Origin: Tritrichomonas musculus
Lineage: Eukaryota; Parabasalia; Tritrichomonadida; Tritrichomonadidae
DNA: 64,000 nt
NCBI GenBank assembly: GCA_039105265.1
Contig: JAPFFF010000008.1
Span: 682,001-746,000, forward strand
Reading direction: 5' to 3'
Shown: piece by piece, positions 20,160 to 30,127 of the stretch
Layout of the letters: every line of letters starts with the position of its first letter
Position numbering within the stretch: position 1 is the stretch's first letter
Notes under the pieces: generated by a model
Seen by the model: only the letters and a program-made list of their open reading frames with translations
Database searches by the model: none
What the model was told of the DNA's origin: nothing
Program-made: the position numbers and the translations under genes

Positions 20160-20608
20160 ATAATTATTAAAATAATTTCTATTACATGTCCGATATCAAA
20201 ATTATCTCATTAATATTTTTTTTTTTTTTTATTCCCCTGTTAACCACAGTTGTAATGAAAAGGTTCAAAATAACAAAGCAAATTTAAAGGATCTTCACAA
20301 TTTTAAATGAAATATGGCATCATGAATATGAAAAAAAATTAAATTGAAATGTTTGCCAACCTACCTGGTGAAAACAATCACATGAAGTTGATATTTTGGC
20401 AACGAAATTGTATGAAGCTGTTGGATTAACTTTAAAAATGTCACTTCAGAAATGAAGAATAGGATGAAGAATAGGATGAATTTATAAATTTATTCAACAA
20501 ATCGCAAGAAGGTTACATGCAAACAAAAGGCACTAATATCGTCAGATATAAAGAAACTTCAATTAATTAAAATTATTAGTAATGATAATAATAATATGTT
20601 TTTTTATT
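20160..20608. other. Spacer with a coding-like relic
   Basis: AT-rich. Plus-strand stretches around 20390-20570 read like broken coding sequence (DILATKLYEAVGLTLKMSL, then DEFINLFNKSQEGYMQTKG) with a tandem AGAATAGGATGA near 20456-20480. I do not recognise the source. Confidence 0.35.
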
Positions 20609-22144
20609 CTATAAATCTTCTGTACTAATATTCTCTGTAGTTGGACTGTGAAAACTGCTCAAGCTTGGATTTAATTCTGAGATTATTTCTTTATTATTGC
20701 TTTGATGCCTTCGAATATGAGTTTGAATTCTATTTCTTTTCATGATTAAAATGTCATTCACAATGTATTCATCAAGAATTGAATTTTCTTCAAAGTTAGG
20801 ATCACTGCTCAATTTCTCCTTCAGTTTGTCGAGTCCGTTCTTCACGATTTGTCTCTCGTAAGAAGACTCGCAGCAAAGCAAGTTCAGTCCCATAATAATT
20901 GCAAGCAAACAAGGGAATGAAATTTTAACAACTAATGTAAAAACATAAATTTCATCAAGTTTCCCCATGATTTGTACTAAAGAGCTGTTGTTCCAGCCAG
21001 CGAACATTTGGCAATGATATGCAATTGTTGGAACAAGACGTTGTAAATAAGTCGACCAGAAGCCAAAAGTGCTTGATTCAGTATTTCCAGGCTCAAATTT
21101 ATAACCTACAATTTTGAAGCATTTTGAGAGGCACTTTCGACATTTGCGACCAAATAACGATCCAATATTTAAAAAGGTCAAAACATGGGCTCCTAAAATG
21201 GTTACAAGGCCAATAAAGACAAATAAAACTACTTGGTTGACAATTTCGTTATTTATCTTGCTTAAAATTATATTTAAAAGAGAATGGTTGCATGAATATG
21301 ATATTTCAAATCCGAGATAAGCGATCGAACAGATACCTGCCAAAATTGATAAAATACGAAATAATATTTTCTTTGTTATTTGCTTTTTTTGTTGTTTGAT
21401 GATCAATTCATCCAATTTTTCGTATTCTTTTTGACTTTTGCCTAATAAATAAGGCAAATTTTCGATTTCACCTTCTCCTATTTGAGTCAAATAATAACGA
21501 AGTGTATTCACTGGATCTGATTTTTTCCAAATTGATATTGGAACTCTAATCAAACCAATTCCAATTGTCAATGAATATAAAATTAAACCGTAAATGTTCG
21601 TTATTGAAGGTAAAATTTCAATGTAATGCTTAAAATTGAACTGAAAATCAAGTGAAAGAAGAATTATTAAAGCGAAAATGGCAATTAAAACTAAAATTGA
21701 GTAATAAATTATTTGATTATATAAAGCTTTCTTTAAACGAGAGCAAAATGATGGAATTTGAGAAACTTCTTCTTCACGATCTGATTGATTTTGTGCTTGA
21801 GATAATTTTCGTTGTTCATTCTCAGTTATTTGTTTAAATTCCATTAAAACAGGATTGATGATAAAAGAAAGAATTAATGTGATATAATAAAGTACTTTTT
21901 GAACGATGAGCAGTGTAGGTGTTTCTGTTTCTGTCATACTATCGGTTGTATCAAAATATTCAGATAATTCATATGGAAGTAACGATACACCCATTAAAAT
22001 TGGTATATATGAAAAAATAATAATGGAAACGTTATATAAAAGTGATGAATTGCGTTTAAGTTCAAGCCCATAATACAAAAAGAACAGAGATAAAAGAATA
22101 AAGCATGCTACTGAATTAAAAACAACAATTACGAGATTTAGCAT
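20609..22144 (-). CDS. LMBR1-like multi-pass membrane protein (LMBRD2-like)
   Basis: The product has 511 residues with about eight or nine hydrophobic segments. An N-terminal block covers roughly residues 1-110. A charged loop follows (ITENEQRKLSQAQ). Pairs of segments lie near 140-205 and 260-325, and a last one near 405-425, followed by a charged C-terminal tail. The IPISIWKKSDP motif after a membrane segment and the loop before the last pair fit the LMBR1/LMBRD2 family. Members sit in plasma or endomembranes and are linked to receptor trafficking and signalling. The ATG at 22144 is followed directly by a membrane segment. An ACTTTTTGAA decamer lies 27-36 bp upstream (22171-22180). The family call rests on pattern recognition only. 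Confidence 0.65.
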   Translation of the reverse strand: MLNLVIVVFNSVACFILLSLFFLYYGLELKRNSSLLYNVSIIIFSYIPILMGVSLLPYELSEYFDTTDSMTETETPTLLIVQKVLYYITLILSFIINPVLMEFKQITENEQRKLSQAQNQSDREEEVSQIPSFCSRLKKALYNQIIYYSILVLIAIFALIILLSLDFQFNFKHYIEILPSITNIYGLILYSLTIGIGLIRVPISIWKKSDPVNTLRYYLTQIGEGEIENLPYLLGKSQKEYEKLDELIIKQQKKQITKKILFRILSILAGICSIAYLGFEISYSCNHSLLNIILSKINNEIVNQVVLFVFIGLVTILGAHVLTFLNIGSLFGRKCRKCLSKCFKIVGYKFEPGNTESSTFGFWSTYLQRLVPTIAYHCQMFAGWNNSSLVQIMGKLDEIYVFTLVVKISFPCLLAIIMGLNLLCCESSYERQIVKNGLDKLKEKLSSDPNFEENSILDEYIVNDILIMKRNRIQTHIRRHQSNNKEIISELNPSLSSFHSPTTENISTEDL

Positions 22145-22268
22145 TTATTAAATAATAGTTTATTTGAACTTTCAAAAAGTTTGTTTATATAAAATAATTT
22201 ATTCAATTTTAAAAAATTTATCTGTATATTCTATTGAAAAAGTTGTATATAAATTTAAAATTGAATGA

Positions 22269-22618
22269 TCACTCAAAAATCTCCAAAACCAAAATCTTAT
22301 TTCTTCATTATTTTTATTTTAAATTTAATGTATATTTATGATCAATAACAGTTAACTAGTCTGTTCCAAATATAACCTCAAATAAATATTAAATCTAAGT
22401 AAGATTTTCAAACATATCAAAATCAACTTTTTGAGAATTTATTATAATGATAAACATCAGTATCTTATGAGTAAAAAGAAATATTAAAATAAAAATATAT
22501 TTTTTCTTATTTAAACTATATTTTATATGTATTTCTTTATAATCAAGATAATTTATTGAATTTTCTCTCTTATTTTTAATTTTGAGGTTGAATTTTGGAT
22601 ATGGAGATTTTTGAGTGA
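22269..22618. mobile_element. Possible short TIR element
   Basis: TCACTCAAAAATCTCCA at 22269-22285 is repeated in inverse at 22602-22618, and similarity continues inward (CCAAAAT). The interior is AT-rich and noncoding. I see no clear target duplication, so the boundaries are tentative. Confidence 0.45.
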
Positions 22619-23960
22619 ATCTAAAATATCATATTAGGCAAATAGTGGTATCCCAAATATATCACTGTAATTCTATAAATTGTTGCAATGAAAAATTACT
22701 ATTAGAACGTTTTCATTACTCTTTGAAATTAAATGCATTGCATTTCAAATGTTTTGTAAATTAAGTTTTATAAAAACTTGATTAAATCTATTCTTATAAG
22801 TTGTTCTTGACATTATTTTGATAAAGTCCATTCAACCAAAAAAGATCCTTGCTTGATGTACTAATTGATTAAATTTTTCCAAAACAAAGAAAGAAAATAA
22901 TTTTTTAACATTAATGTCAATAAATGTTGGATTTATTTGAATTACAAACATTTTTTTAAAAAGTAATATTGATCCAAAAGTAAATATTCTTTTATAAACA
23001 TATCAAACAATTTGGTTTATTCAGCAAAATTTAAGATTAGATAATCTTCAATGATAAGTTTTATTATAAAAAATAATAACTTTTTATAGTATAAATGATA
23101 GACTTCTATTTCAGCACTTTTATCTAGATTTTTTATTCAATTTTTTTGAATGATAATTAGCGGTTTAGGATGGCCTTCTTATACTAAAAACAAAAAAAAA
23201 ATCAACAAATGAATACTGATGCAGATTTTGCTTTCATACATTATATTATAGAAAAGACTATGTAAGTTCTCCGAAGTTTCCCGCTAAAATCGAAATTTTT
23301 CCTACTACCATTTTTGATACCAATACAATGATTTGCAAATTGAATATGTTATTGACCAAAATGTAGAATAACTATAATGCAGTTATGTACAAGAAAATTG
23401 TTTTCTTACCATTTTTGACACCAAACTTTATTAAAAAATAGGTCAGTGTGTCATTATCAAATCTGATATTTAATTCTGCTGATGTCAATACTAGTACTTA
23501 AAGCTACTTAGATATTTTGAAATTCAAACTGTATTATAGTTGAAGTTTACTAATTAATAAAATTTAAGTTTTCTGATATAAAGATAAATCTATTTTTAAT
23601 TTTTTATTTTTTTTTTCACTTTTTGAGAGCAAAATCTAGGAAGATTTGCTGAGAATTGAGAGGGTTCACTTTTTCTGAGTAAATCTAGTGAAAAGTGCGG
23701 GTTATTGAGTCTATCGTATAAATAAGTAAAACAATATATTGGAATGAGTTTTAAATTTGATTTAAAGATTAAAAAAACACATCAAAATATGGCTATCTAA
23801 AAAAAAAAAAAAAAAATATTTAATGAATATCACTCAATGATATAATTTTTGTTTGAAGAAATATTAATGCTTAATGTCAATGGAAAGCTATATATTTCTT
23901 TTCCAATTTTCATTTATAAATAATTGGATATTCCTTTTGTAACTTTTTTAGATATAATGC

Positions 23961-24291
23961 GGATAAACTAAAGTATAGTAAGGCTTTTCTGAAGAACCTT
24001 CAAAAAGTGGAAATCATTCAGAAAAAATAATCTAAATAAAAAAATTGAAAAAACAAATCTTTTTATATTTTTACATAATTTTTACCGAGGCTACATACCG
24101 CCTAGCGGGCGTCGAGCGAGGCTGAGCGAAGCGAAGCCGAGTCGAGACCCCGCGGCTGGCGGTAAGAATCGGTAAAAATTTTGTAACATAAAAAGATTCT
24201 TTTTTTATTATTTTTATTTGATTATTTTTTCTGAATGATTTCCACTTTTTGAATGAGACTCAGAAAAGCCTTACTATACTTTAGTTGATCC
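23961..24291. mobile_element. GC-cored foldback (MITE-like) element
   Basis: A 331 bp element starting GGATAAACTAAAGTATAGTA, with arms of about 130 bp that are near-perfect inverted copies. It is flanked by an exact 8 bp duplication, TATAATGC (23953-23960 and 24292-24299). Eight-base duplications point to hAT-like or Mutator-like mobilisation. The centre (about 24074-24180) is strikingly GC-rich, with GAGCGA/GCGAAGC motifs. A related core occurs at 45042-45120. Confidence 0.85.
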
Positions 24292-24642
24292 TATAATGCA
24301 ATATAAATCACGTAAATTAATGAATATTTTTGTTTTTTTATACGATAATAAAAAAACTATGAAATAAAGAAACTCAAAATTATGTTATATGAAAAAAGTT
24401 ATAAAACAGAAAAAGTTTTAACGCAAAATAATGATGGTATTCAATTTGATTATTTTTTGTGAAACCAAAGAGATTTTCGTAATTCAAAAAATTAAGAAGA
24501 AGAACATTGCAATAACAAATTTGATTTTATGATTTAGGCAATTTATTTTGCATTATAAATTTAACCAAAAGAATTAAAAAGTAAATAAGAAACAAAATTT
24601 TTATCAATTACTAATAAAATATATTTAATAAGAATAATAAAA

Positions 24643-25560
24643 TTATTCAAAAGCAATCCACTCATTTTCATTTAAGTTTTCAATCATTTCTTTATCAATT
24701 TCAAACATACTCTCTAATTCATTATTTTTGGAATTGTTATTTTCGATAATATTTTTTGGTTGAGAACTTTTCTCATTGGTTTCATTTAGGTGCTTTTCAC
24801 AACTGTTTTCATCTTCAATTATTTCAAATTCTTCAAGGTTAATTTTTGTTTCTTTGTCATTGCCTTTATTTTGGATTTCGTCGTTTGAATACTCTTTACG
24901 AAGAAAATAATACCATCTATTTTTAATTGAGTTTGAGCTTCTTTTTGGAAAATAGCTTTGAATTATAGACCATTTTGAACCATTTTCTTTATATAATTTT
25001 ACAAGTAATTCATCTTCTTCTTTACTCCATTCTCCTTGGAAAAAACCAGGAATTAGATAATTGCAATAACGATCTCGACATTGTTTAGCCGAACGACCTT
25101 TTAAAAACGACGCAATTATTGACCAGTTTTTTTTGCCAAATTTATCAACTAATTCTTTAATTTTCTCATCTTCTTTCTTTGTAAAGTGAATTCTTGGAGT
25201 TTTTTTGCTTTGCTTAGATGATAAATCTGAGCAAGCATTATTTTTATCTTCAACGTTTAAATCATTTGATTTGGTGTCATTGTCAGAATTTGTTATAGTA
25301 TTGCTAGATAAAGAATTGGTTAATTGCTGAGGAAGATCGTACTTCACTTCTTGATTAATCTGAAAATAGTTATTGGGTATATTTAAAGCAATTGGGCTTG
25401 CTAGTCCAATGCATGGCCCATATGGTGTGACAATATTTATGGGTTGGAAACTAATTAAGATTGGGATTGTTAATGAAGGATCATTTTGGAAATAGTATTG
25501 AGATTCATTATTATTAACAACTGAACATGAGGGAAATGAAGTCATTGATTGAAGATTCAT
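24643..25560 (-). CDS. R2R3 Myb-like DNA-binding protein
   Basis: The product has 305 residues and starts at the ATG at 25560. Two Myb/SANT repeats lie at about residues 125-230. R2 has KKEDEKIKELVDKFGKKNWSI and KQCRDRYCNYL. R3 has WSKEEDELLVKLYKENGSKW and SNSIKNRWYYFL. The first helix of R2 begins FTKKED, so its first Trp is replaced by Phe, as in many trichomonad Mybs. The flanks are Asn/Ser-rich and the C-terminus is acidic (possible activation region). Trichomonad proteins of this type bind promoters, including ones near iron-regulated adhesin genes in Trichomonas vaginalis. A TATCATTTTTT initiator-like sequence is upstream. Confidence 0.9.
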   Translation of the reverse strand: MNLQSMTSFPSCSVVNNNESQYYFQNDPSLTIPILISFQPINIVTPYGPCIGLASPIALNIPNNYFQINQEVKYDLPQQLTNSLSSNTITNSDNDTKSNDLNVEDKNNACSDLSSKQSKKTPRIHFTKKEDEKIKELVDKFGKKNWSIIASFLKGRSAKQCRDRYCNYLIPGFFQGEWSKEEDELLVKLYKENGSKWSIIQSYFPKRSSNSIKNRWYYFLRKEYSNDEIQNKGNDKETKINLEEFEIIEDENSCEKHLNETNEKSSQPKNIIENNNSKNNELESMFEIDKEMIENLNENEWIAFE

Positions 25561-26484
25561 ATCTAACGCAGAAAATATAATTGAAGCAATGAAAAAAAAA
25601 ATGATATAAAAAGCAATTTTTTTTTTTTTTTTTCAGTTTAAAAAATGAGTGCCAGTTTTTAAGTACATTACACAAAAAAAAAAAATCAAGAGATACTTTT
25701 CATTAAAAAATCAAATAAAAATTAGTATATTTTTGGAAGACTGATGTATTATTTTTTTAAATAAGGATATATATTAATATTAGTTTAAAACAAATTTATC
25801 TTTGAAATTAATCAATATTTTTTCAAATTTTTTAAATATTTGTATTAAAACTATTTTATGTAATTTTATTATCAACTATATTTTTAATATAAAATAATTA
25901 TATTCAATTATAATTATAATAATAATATTTAAATGTATTATTCAATTTTGAAATAGTGATCGAATTCAATTCAAATTTATATTTAAGTACAATCTAATCT
26001 AATGAAATTTATTTAAAACTGGTAAAAGTAACTCAAAAAGTTTGTAGATTGGAAAACAATATTTATTATTTCAAAAAGTTTCGAACATAAAATTGAGAGC
26101 AAGGATGTTTTTATGATAAAAAAATTTTGGATTTAATAAATTCATTTTGTTTTCTAAATATATTTTTTTATATGAATTTTGAATTTATTCAAACATTAAA
26201 AAATGTGGTTGATGAAAATATGATACAAAAAGTTCAAACGTAAATCAAAAATGATTTTGTTCAATATAATATTTTTTGAAATGACGAACTATATTTGGAT
26301 AAAGACAAAAACAAAAACTCAATTTTTCTATTTAAACTGAGATGAAGGTAATATGTATATGCTTGTTGTGTTCTAATCCAAAAATAGAGTTTTTAAAAAA
26401 GGTTTGTAATATTTTCATGGAAAGCATTCAAAAAGTTTATGGTAATTTTCAATCTCAAAAAAATTTTTATAAAATTTTTGTATA
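25561..26484. other. AT-rich spacer
   Basis: It contains homopolymer T and A runs and two ACTTTTTGAA decamers (26070-26079 and 26428-26437). No gene is seen. Confidence 0.5.
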
Positions 26485-27756
26485 GGGGGTGGAAAAAGTC
26501 CGTAGGCGTGCACTTTTTATTATTAAAAAAAAAGAAAAAATTATAAAAAAATATTTTTTAATGTACATAATTTCCTTTTGATTCTTGAACAATAAGTAAT
26601 CTATTCATCCACTCATCATATACAGATTTGAGGACTGATTTTGAAATTCCTTTCAAAATTTCAGTTACTCTATTAAAAAGTTCGATTTCAGAATCAAACT
26701 CTTCACCTTCGAGTAATTTTTTTAGGTAGCCGAATAGAAAAAAATCTGAAGGAGCTAGATCAGGTGAATAAGGAGGGTGTTCAAGTCTTTTTATACCTAG
26801 CTCCTTCAGTTTTTCGTGTACCAAATGTGGTCTAGCATTATCCATATGGAGAAAAAAGCCATTTGTTTTGATTGTTGAAGAAAGATCACCAAGTACCTTT
26901 TGTTCAAAGAAGTTTCGATTAAACTTTTGGTCAATTGGGAGCATTGTTATTGAGATGATGCCAGTAATTCCCCATATCACTTATATCATCACCTTTTTGG
27001 CGCCAATTGTTTTCTTTGGTTTTTCAGGAATTGGTTGACCTTCTTCTAACCACATTGAATTCCTAGGATTTGAAAAGTAAACCCAAGTTTCATCCTGGGT
27101 CAATACTTTTCTGAGCTTTTGATCATTACAATTAGACAAAAAATCAAAAAGATCTTTAGCTATTTCAACTCGTTTTGCCTTTAATTCTAAGGTCAATGTA
27201 TAAGGTATCCATTTAAAATTGACCTTTCTCATTTGAAGTTTTTCAATTAAAACTTTTTACCGTTTTTGGATCCGCCCCAACTTTTTTGGCGATTTTTTTA
27301 GTTGAAGCATATGGATTATATGCTAAAACTTCTTGTATTTTTTCACTCAATTCAGCTCTTTCAGGCCTACCTTCACGTGGACGATCAAATATTGACCAGC
27401 CTCCATCAATTATCTTTTTCGTCCATTTCTGAATTGTTTTAATTGATGGCATATCTTCAGCGTAAACTTCAGACATTTCTTGATATATCTGTTTATTTGT
27501 TTTTTTCTTCTTCCAAAGAAAGCTTGCTACTGAACGTTTTTCAACAAGTGCTTCATTCATTAAAATATTTTACGTTTATTTTTTGCATACGTTTAAAATA
27601 AAAAAGAAGTAATTTTTATATTGATTAACTTTATTTTTGATTTTAATTATATCATATTATGCATCACACATATGGTTATATAAATATTATAATTAAATTT
27701 TAAAAGACCTTAGATTGATCAAAAAAAGTGCACGCCTACGGACTTTTCCCACCACC
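26485..27756 (-). mobile_element. Mariner-family transposon, 1272 bp
   Basis: The ends are inverted repeats of about 30 bp, with AAGTCCGTAGGCGTGCACTT in both, and each is flanked by TA (26483-26484 and 27757-27758). The length is typical for mariner. A transposase lies inside on the minus strand (27560 to 26558). The ends look intact, but the transposase is interrupted, so this copy should not be self-mobile. Confidence 0.92.
26558..27560 (-). pseudogene. Mariner transposase, interrupted
   Basis: Three consecutive pieces cover one transposase. 27560-27243 holds the HTH domain (IYQEMSEVYAEDMPSIKTIQKW) and a second HTH ending TVKSFN. 27232-26981 holds the first catalytic Asp (LTQDETWVYFSN). 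26980-26558 holds the second (HMDNARPH) and third (YSPDLAPSDFFLF). A stop plus frame change separates pieces 1 and 2, and an in-frame TAA after KKVMI separates pieces 2 and 3. By my count 31 residues lie between the second and third Asp, against 34 in Mos1. The family is IS630/Tc1/mariner. Confidence 0.9.
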
Positions 27757-28017
27757 TATATATATAACTTTATGGATATGTTCAATTTTCTTATGTAACT
27801 CTTAGTTTTTCAACAACTCGTTTTTAAACTTAACTTTTAAAAGAAATTATTTATAAAGTGCGTCCACAATTAATAATTTTTTTTCTCAGCTTTTGATATA
27901 AGATTTTTCAATTAAACTTTTTGATAAAAATATGATCGTATTTTTATCTCAAATATTTCATAAAAAAAGAATGAATTTTTTGGTTTTAATCTTAAAATAA
28001 ACATCAATACATTATAT

Positions 28018-28250
28018 TATATATTTTTAAATATTATAAAATCACAAATACCAATTATAAAAGAAGATAAATCTGTTTGAGATCTCGAGATCTCTGTAAT
28101 CGATATCAAGTTTACAATTATTTTTATATCACATTTCATATCGGATATCTTGATAATCGATAATCTCGATATCAGATTTTTAAACTGATAATCGAGTATC
28201 AGATGCAAAAAGTGACGTTTTTGATATCGATTCTCAAAATAACAAGACTA
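28018..28250. repeat. Partial copy of the element family at 53602-54057
   Basis: The stretch is full of GATATCGAT/ATCGATAATC motifs and ends with AAAATAACAAGACTAGC. This resembles the right end of the 53602-54057 element (CAGAATAACAAGCCTA), including the shared TATCACATTTCATA. I do not find a matching left end, so it appears truncated. Confidence 0.6.
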
Positions 28251-28317
28251 GCTTAGTATTAAAATTAATAAAAAATAGGAAAGTGTTAATGTGAAATAAA
28301 TCAAAAAAGTTAAATTC

Positions 28318-29005
28318 GGGAAATCGTAATCGACCGTAATCAAAATTGCCCGTAGCGGTTTAGGTCAATATTGGCCTTTTATCGTACTATAGAAAAAAAA
28401 GTCTAGAACTTTTTTACACTTTTGTAAAAAAAAGCATGAGCTACTCATGGTTTTTTCTATTTTATAAAAATATAAACAGAATATTTTTTAATTAGTTTAA
28501 AATCGATATTATTGTGAGCATTTGCATATAAACATAAAAGTGCAAAGATTTTTAACACCATCATTTTATTATTTTGATGTTTATAATTACGTAAATTCAA
28601 ACTTTTCGCCGATATCACTGATATCGGAAATCATATACTTTTAAAGTTAAAAGGTAATTAATTTATTTTGAGTAATACTGTTTCATATTTATTTTTATAC
28701 CTTTGGATTGTGTATTTATTTACACATTATAAAATATTCATATAATATTTAGATAAAAATTTTGATTTTCTTTGTTATAAAATAACTCATAGAACTTTTA
28801 TTAGCATATAAAATGTTTGTGCTTTCTTGTTTATAAGCCAAGGCTCATAATAATATAGATTTTAAACTAATTAGAAATATTTCGTTTATATTTTTTTTAC
28901 AAAAGTGCAAAAAAGTTCCAGACTTTTTTTCTATGGTACAATACTAGGCCAATATTGACCTAAACCGCTACGGGCAATTACGATTATGGGCGATTACGAT
29001 TTCCC
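28318..29005. mobile_element. Mutator-like foldback element (MULE-MITE)
   Basis: A 688 bp element with inverted arms of about 120 bp that agree at nearly 90% of positions, starting GGGAAATCGTAATCG and sharing GCCCGTAGCGGTTTAGGTCA. It is flanked by an exact 9 bp duplication, GTTAAATTC (28309-28317 and 29006-29014). Long inverted repeats with a 9 bp duplication are the hallmark of Mutator-like elements. The middle is AT-rich and noncoding, so the element is non-autonomous. Confidence 0.88.
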
Positions 29006-29269
29006 GTTAAATTCATTTTTCTCTATTGTAACTTGTATCCTGTTAATCCACTTCAAAATCCTGTCTTCCAAAACTCACGTTGAAGGCCAACAATGATCAA
29101 TCAAGCACATTGAAGCTTGCAAAACGTGCACAAAGTTGGATCAGGCCCAAAAAAGCTAGAGAATGACTCGGAAACTTTTTATTGATCAACAGAGGTGAAA
29201 AACTTACTCTTGATAGATTTTGTTTTCAATGATTTAGAGAAAGGTATTCTGCCAGATTAAGAATCATGA

Positions 29270-29906
29270 AAATACATAAAAAGGAAAAATGAATGGTGTG
29301 ATGTCAGTTCGAATGACTTTAACCTTTATTTTAATAATATTATTAACGCACTGGCCAATACAACATGCTTTTCTCCTATAATTAACATGTATGAAAGCGG
29401 TTTTTCATCTCGCCCAATACAAATTTCATATCAGAATTGTTGTTACAAAAATGAAATTTCCACTAACATTAAGAGAAATCAAGGATTCATTGCATATTTC
29501 TATTGTAGGAGTAGTTACTTTACTCCTGCAAGTATTAGACCATAAAATTGATATAAAATTGATGGAATAATTCTCGATGGAACTTTCAAAGTGCTGAAAA
29601 ATTATAACTAGAAAAACATTAGAAAATGCTTTCAAAGAATCCGGTTATAATGAAGAAAATGTTACAATTGTACATAAAGAAAATGGATTTAACCTTGTTC
29701 TCATTTTTGATTATTGGTCAGAACATATTTTGTTTTCCATAATAAAAAGGAGAAGCCAACTTTATGAATATCAAGGACTATGCTTATTACTTTTTGATGG
29801 CTGCATCTGAGATAATTCCGATTTTTTGGATGAATGCACATTTAATGATATAATACCTGTTCTAGAGCCAGCAAACTCCTCGGACAAAGTGCAAGTATAG
29901 TGGTAA
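29270..29906 (+). pseudogene. Decayed DDE-type transposase (pogo/DDE_1-like)
   Basis: Broken plus-strand frames read INMYESGFSSRPIQ, HISIVGVVTLLLQVLD, TRKTLENAFKESGYNEEN and then LLLFDGCI...FLDECTFNDIIPVLEPANSSDKVQ. The last resembles the second Asp block and the following lPphtSd-hQPLD block of DDE_1 (pogo/Tigger-like) transposases. Several stops and frameshifts are present. I cannot identify ends. The Mutator-like element at 28318-29005 lies just upstream. Confidence 0.5.
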
Positions 29907-30127
29907 ATCAAATTATCAATATACTTGATAACTGTATCAAAGCAACCATAAAGAGCAACATTATATTGTATTTCAAAATTTTGTTGTAATTTTAAGAAAG
30001 AGAGTTCTCGCACCTCTAGTCTCAGTAAATATTATTCTACATTTTCTTCTTATTTTTTTCTATTAGTTCTCTCAAAAAGCTGCGGCACAATCTCTCTATC
30101 AATAAAATTTTCTTTTCATTATGCAGA

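Larger units (their letters stand above)
22145..24642. other. Long AT-rich spacer with two inverted-repeat elements
   Basis: I see no gene. The spacer holds a TIR-like element at 22269-22618 and a GC-cored foldback element at 23961-24291, listed separately. Two copies of TACCATTTTTGAYACCAA occur near 23307 and 23409. Confidence 0.5.

Noticed and set aside
29426-30013. Minus-strand frames of 69 and 80 codons
   Set aside because: They overlap the plus-strand decayed transposase and show no family features.
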